Assembly: GCA_035493895.1 (NCBI GenBank) | Contig: DATJHM010000075.1 | Location: 1-52,206 of the forward strand | Source of the DNA: DATJHM01 sp035493895 | Lineage (GTDB): Bacteria; Chloroflexota; Ktedonobacteria; Ktedonobacterales; Ktedonobacteraceae | DNA: 52,206 nt | Direction: 5' to 3' | Part shown: positions 49,940-52,206 of the stretch, piece after piece | How positions within the stretch are numbered: the first letter of the stretch is position 1 | Layout of the letters: each line of letters begins with the position of its first letter | Notes under the pieces: model-generated | Told to the model about the DNA's origin: nothing | The model's database searches: none | The model's input: the letters and a program-made list of their open reading frames with translations, nothing else | Program-made: the position numbers and the translations under genes

Positions 49940-50017
49940 ATCCATTGACGAGGTGAGGGAGTGTGCTGGCAAGGGGGTAACCATGGTCCAAACCCTCGAA
50001 GAAAGGCTGAGTAGGGA

Positions 50018-50424
50018 TCGCTGACCTCATCACTGCGGGCCGTGCGCAAGAGCAGGCGCACATTGGGATACGTCTCGCGAAATTTCTGAAGCTGTTCTGT
50101 CAGGCGAGTGCTTGCCAGCGTTCCTACTAATGCCAGGGTAATGCTGCCTTGCTCCTCCTCCTCAAGCGAGCGCACGGCCGCCGCACCGTCGCGCATCGCC
50201 GCCAATACTTGCTGAGCATAGGGAAGAAATGCCTGACCAGCTTCCGTCAGGCGCACACCGGTCGGCAAGCGCTCAAACAGCGGCGCGCCGAGTTCGCGTT
50301 CCAGCAGCTCAATGCGACGACTGATAGCCGGTTGTGAGATATACAGAATCGTAGCCGCTCGTGTGAAGCTGCCACTACGGCTGATAGTGACAAAAGCCTC
50401 GATCTCATTGAGTTCCATAGCCAT
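50018..50424 (-). pseudogene. LysR-type regulator, 3' part lost
   Basis: Residues 1-136 are a standard LysR N-terminus. The winged HTH is ELNEIEAFVTISRSGSFTRAA, then ISQPAISRRIELLERELGAPLFERL. After it come a linker helix and the first strand of the effector domain (GSITLALVGTLASTRLTEQL, then VRLLLRTARSDEVSD). After codon 136 the frame enters unrelated sequence, including the BIME-like element, and runs to a chance stop at 49624. The rest of the effector domain (about 160 residues) is missing from the window, so co-inducer sensing is lost. The DNA-binding part could still be made. The start is ATG 50424 or 50418. It is divergent from the P450 operon. Confidence 0.8.
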
Positions 50425-50441
50425 CAGCTATACTGATGGCT
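50419..50441. promoter_or_regulatory. dyad operator in the LysR-P450 divergent region
   Basis: A perfect 9-bp inverted repeat AGCCATCAG-N5-CTGATGGCT contains an ATC-N9-GAT core, typical of LysR-box symmetry. It overlaps the LysR start codons and lies about 20 bp upstream of the P450 -35 element, consistent with autoregulation and control of the divergent operon. Confidence 0.55.
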
Positions 50442-50458
50442 GCGATAAAGACAATCGA

Positions 50459-50488
50459 TTGGACTTATGGGCGAAGGGCCCTTATACT
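50459..50488 (+). promoter_or_regulatory. promoter of the P450-ABM operon
   Basis: TTGGAC (50459-50464), an 18-bp spacer, and TATACT (50483-50488). Transcription would start near 50495, leaving a leader of about 50 nt. Confidence 0.5.
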
Positions 50489-50547
50489 CTTTTTGTCGCG
50501 CAAGATATTTTTTAGCTATCCAGACGCAAGGAGAAAAAGAGAGAGTG

Positions 50548-51735
50548 ATGATACCACCTCCACATAATCCCATTGTCGCCGTGACCCACCCCGATCCTTA
50601 TGCCTATTACGCAGCTCTGGTGGCAAGCAGGCCTATTTATCGGGATGAACCGTCAGGGCTTTGGGTCGCAGCAAGTGCAGCCGCCGTCACGGCCATTCTG
50701 ACAAGCGAGCTGTGCCGGGTGCGCCCGCCGAAGGAGCAAGTGCCCGGCGTGCTGCTGGGCTCTTCGGCTGCTGATATTTTTCGCCATCTTGTACGTATGA
50801 ATGATGGGCACAGGCATAGCTCGATGAAAGTCGCCGTGTCGAGTACGTTACGGGGCATCGGTACAGAGCAGATTGCGGAACAGAGCACGGCATGGGCGAG
50901 GTTGCTGATAGACGAGATGGAATTGGAGGCTGGTCGCCTGACGGATTTTACTTTCCATCTGCCCATTTACGTTATAGCAAGTCTGCTTGGTATCTCCCGG
51001 GAGATGTTGCCGCAAACAGCGCTGTGGATGAGCGATTTCGTGCGTTGTCTGGCACCGACCAGCACGCCTGAGCAGATAGAGCAAGGCAAGGGAGCGGCAA
51101 ATCATCTGCTGGATCTGTTACACACCATGCTGGATACACCAGAGGCCGAGCCGACTGCACGTCTGTTGAGTATGCTGGCGCATGGAGCGAGATCAGATGG
51201 ATTGGTGGATAAGGATGCGATCGTTGCCAACGGAATAGGTTTGCTTTCACAAACCTATGAGGCGACGGCGGGCTTGATCGGCAATACGCTGCTTGCGTTA
51301 GTCAGGCATGAGGAGATACGCGAACAAGTGCTGGCAGATCCAGATCGGTTGGATCTGGTGATTCAGGAGGTGCTGCGCTATGATCCGCCGATCCAGAACA
51401 CGCGCCGCTATCTGTCTGGCAATGGTGTGGTTGCAGGGGAGGAGATGAAAGGCGGTGACATGGTATTGGTTGTGCTGGCTGCTGCTAATCGCGATCCGGC
51501 TGTGAATAGTGAGCCTGAACGATTTGATATCTTCAGGAAGGACAGGCGTCTCTTTACGTTTGGCGTCGGGGCGCATCTGTGCCCGGGTGAAAATATGGCC
51601 GCAATAATCGCAAGAGCTGGCGTTGAGCAGCTCCTATCGTCTGGTATTGATGTGCTACGCTTGATTGAGACAGTCAGATATCGTCCCTCGGGGAATGCGC
51701 GCATTCCCGTTTTTGCAGGAGGAGAAGAGAAATAA
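50548..51735 (+). CDS. cytochrome P450
   Basis: A 395-residue soluble bacterial P450. The I-helix oxygen-activation segment reads QTYEATAGLIGN, the ExxR is in QEVLRYDPP (about 272), and the heme loop is FTFGVGAHLCPGEN with Cys near 344. The first residues (PPPHNPIVAVTHPDPYAYYAALVA) match the CYP family's early helix. ATG 50548 or the preceding GTG is the start; AAGGAG lies 11-14 nt upstream. Its stop overlaps the next ATG (TAATG), so both are translationally coupled. The substrate is unknown. No ferredoxin partner is in view. Confidence 0.92.
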   Translation: MIPPPHNPIVAVTHPDPYAYYAALVASRPIYRDEPSGLWVAASAAAVTAILTSELCRVRPPKEQVPGVLLGSSAADIFRHLVRMNDGHRHSSMKVAVSSTLRGIGTEQIAEQSTAWARLLIDEMELEAGRLTDFTFHLPIYVIASLLGISREMLPQTALWMSDFVRCLAPTSTPEQIEQGKGAANHLLDLLHTMLDTPEAEPTARLLSMLAHGARSDGLVDKDAIVANGIGLLSQTYEATAGLIGNTLLALVRHEEIREQVLADPDRLDLVIQEVLRYDPPIQNTRRYLSGNGVVAGEEMKGGDMVLVVLAAANRDPAVNSEPERFDIFRKDRRLFTFGVGAHLCPGENMAAIIARAGVEQLLSSGIDVLRLIETVRYRPSGNARIPVFAGGEEK

Positions 51736-52079
51736 TGATTGCCGTCATTTTTGAAGTCTGGCCCAAAAGTGAGCACAAGCAGGCCTATCTGGATATCGCC
51801 GCTCAGCTCAGGCCATTACTGGATACGATTGAAGGTTTCATTTCGATAGAGCGTTTTGAAAGCATTTCCGAGCCTGGGAAAATCCTTTCGCTTTCCATCT
51901 GGCGGGATGAGCAGGCGGTCGAGACGTGGCGAAAGCTCGATGCGCACCGTGTAGCGCAGGCGAGGGGGCGAGCGGACATCTTCCAGAATTATCGTCTCAG
52001 GGTAGCTGGCGTGATCAGGGACTATGGGATGTCTGAGCGTGAGCAGGCCCCCACGGATAGTCGTAAATTGCATGGTTAA
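51735..52079 (+). CDS. ABM-family putative monooxygenase
   Basis: A 114-residue ferredoxin-like alpha/beta barrel dimer of the antibiotic biosynthesis monooxygenase type. MIAVIFEVWPKSEH, then LDTIEGFISIERFES, then LSLSIWRDEQAVETWRKLDAH, where the W-D/E-x-A-x-x-x-W pattern is diagnostic. Relatives include cofactor-free quinone-forming monooxygenases and heme-degrading enzymes. Its overlap with the P450 stop codon suggests a joint oxidation step on the same substrate. The tail from residue 95 is polar and variable. Nothing is supported from 52080 to the window end. Confidence 0.82.
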   Translation: MIAVIFEVWPKSEHKQAYLDIAAQLRPLLDTIEGFISIERFESISEPGKILSLSIWRDEQAVETWRKLDAHRVAQARGRADIFQNYRLRVAGVIRDYGMSEREQAPTDSRKLHG

Positions 52080-52206
52080 GCTGCGTTTCAGGAGTTTCTG
52101 TTTTATCCACATCGTGACCTGTAGCGGCGCTGTTTATCTGCGTCCATCGGCATGAAGTAGAGGTGAGATATAGGCATGAAATGAGCGTCAATCATTCTCG
52201 TAGATA

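Overview
The window looks like a chromosomal segment of a Ktedonobacteria-type Chloroflexota. That is an inference from protein style and gene content, since no rRNA or marker gene is present. Supporting signs are a moderately GC-rich genome, menaquinone synthesis (MenA) beside a CDAB-ordered succinate dehydrogenase, a two-gene ABC exporter, a MinCDE locus, a translin-like gene, many GAF/LuxR/HTH orphans, and TTG or GTG start codons behind strong Shine-Dalgarno sites. No tRNA, rRNA, CRISPR array or intact transposase was seen.

Layout. Positions 1-2.7 kb form an accessory patch: an AT-rich 400-residue orphan, a truncated MazG-like gene and a DUF4291 gene. At 2.7-5.7 kb are a Tat-exported ferritin-like protein preceded by two related operator-like repeats, then a small HTH gene divergent from a citrate synthase. 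At 5.9-8.5 kb are a split chromate transporter and RarA. At 8.5-9.6 kb two 80-bp repeats enclose an orphan gene. At 9.6-17.2 kb come an asymmetric heterodimeric ABC exporter, a membrane-anchored sulfite-oxidase-fold enzyme, and a small CxxC protein followed by an HTH-GAF regulator. At 17.2-21.8 kb are an alpha/beta hydrolase and sdhCDAB on the minus strand. At 22.3-28.4 kb are a FixH/YtkA-like protein, a translin-family protein, MenA, several orphans and a LuxR-HTH protein.

At 29.2-36.1 kb are Hsp20 and Lon (a proteostasis pair), an aldose epimerase and minCDE. A 0.9-kb non-coding stretch, strongly G+T biased in its second half, follows. At 37-44.4 kb are an orphan membrane protein, a two-module VOC protein facing a fumarylacetoacetase-family hydrolase, AroE, a NUDIX enzyme, an MBL-fold hydrolase and an ABC1/UbiB kinase. 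At 44.7-47.4 kb is a large M1 aminopeptidase with a HEAT-like tail.

The right end (47.4-52.2 kb) is a repeat-rich accessory area. It contains a CTACAC-type repeat array, REP/BIME-like palindromic units (one inverted pair lies within the interrupted 3' part of a LysR gene), an FAD-dependent oxidoreductase, and a P450 plus ABM-monooxygenase operon whose promoter lies next to the broken LysR gene.

Most of the window is ordinary housekeeping DNA. The best leads are the bacterial translin homologue, the stand-alone HTH divergent from citrate synthase, the repeat arrays at 47.4-48.1 kb and 49.7-49.9 kb, the paired operators spaced 126 bp apart before the ferritin-like gene, and several orphan proteins.
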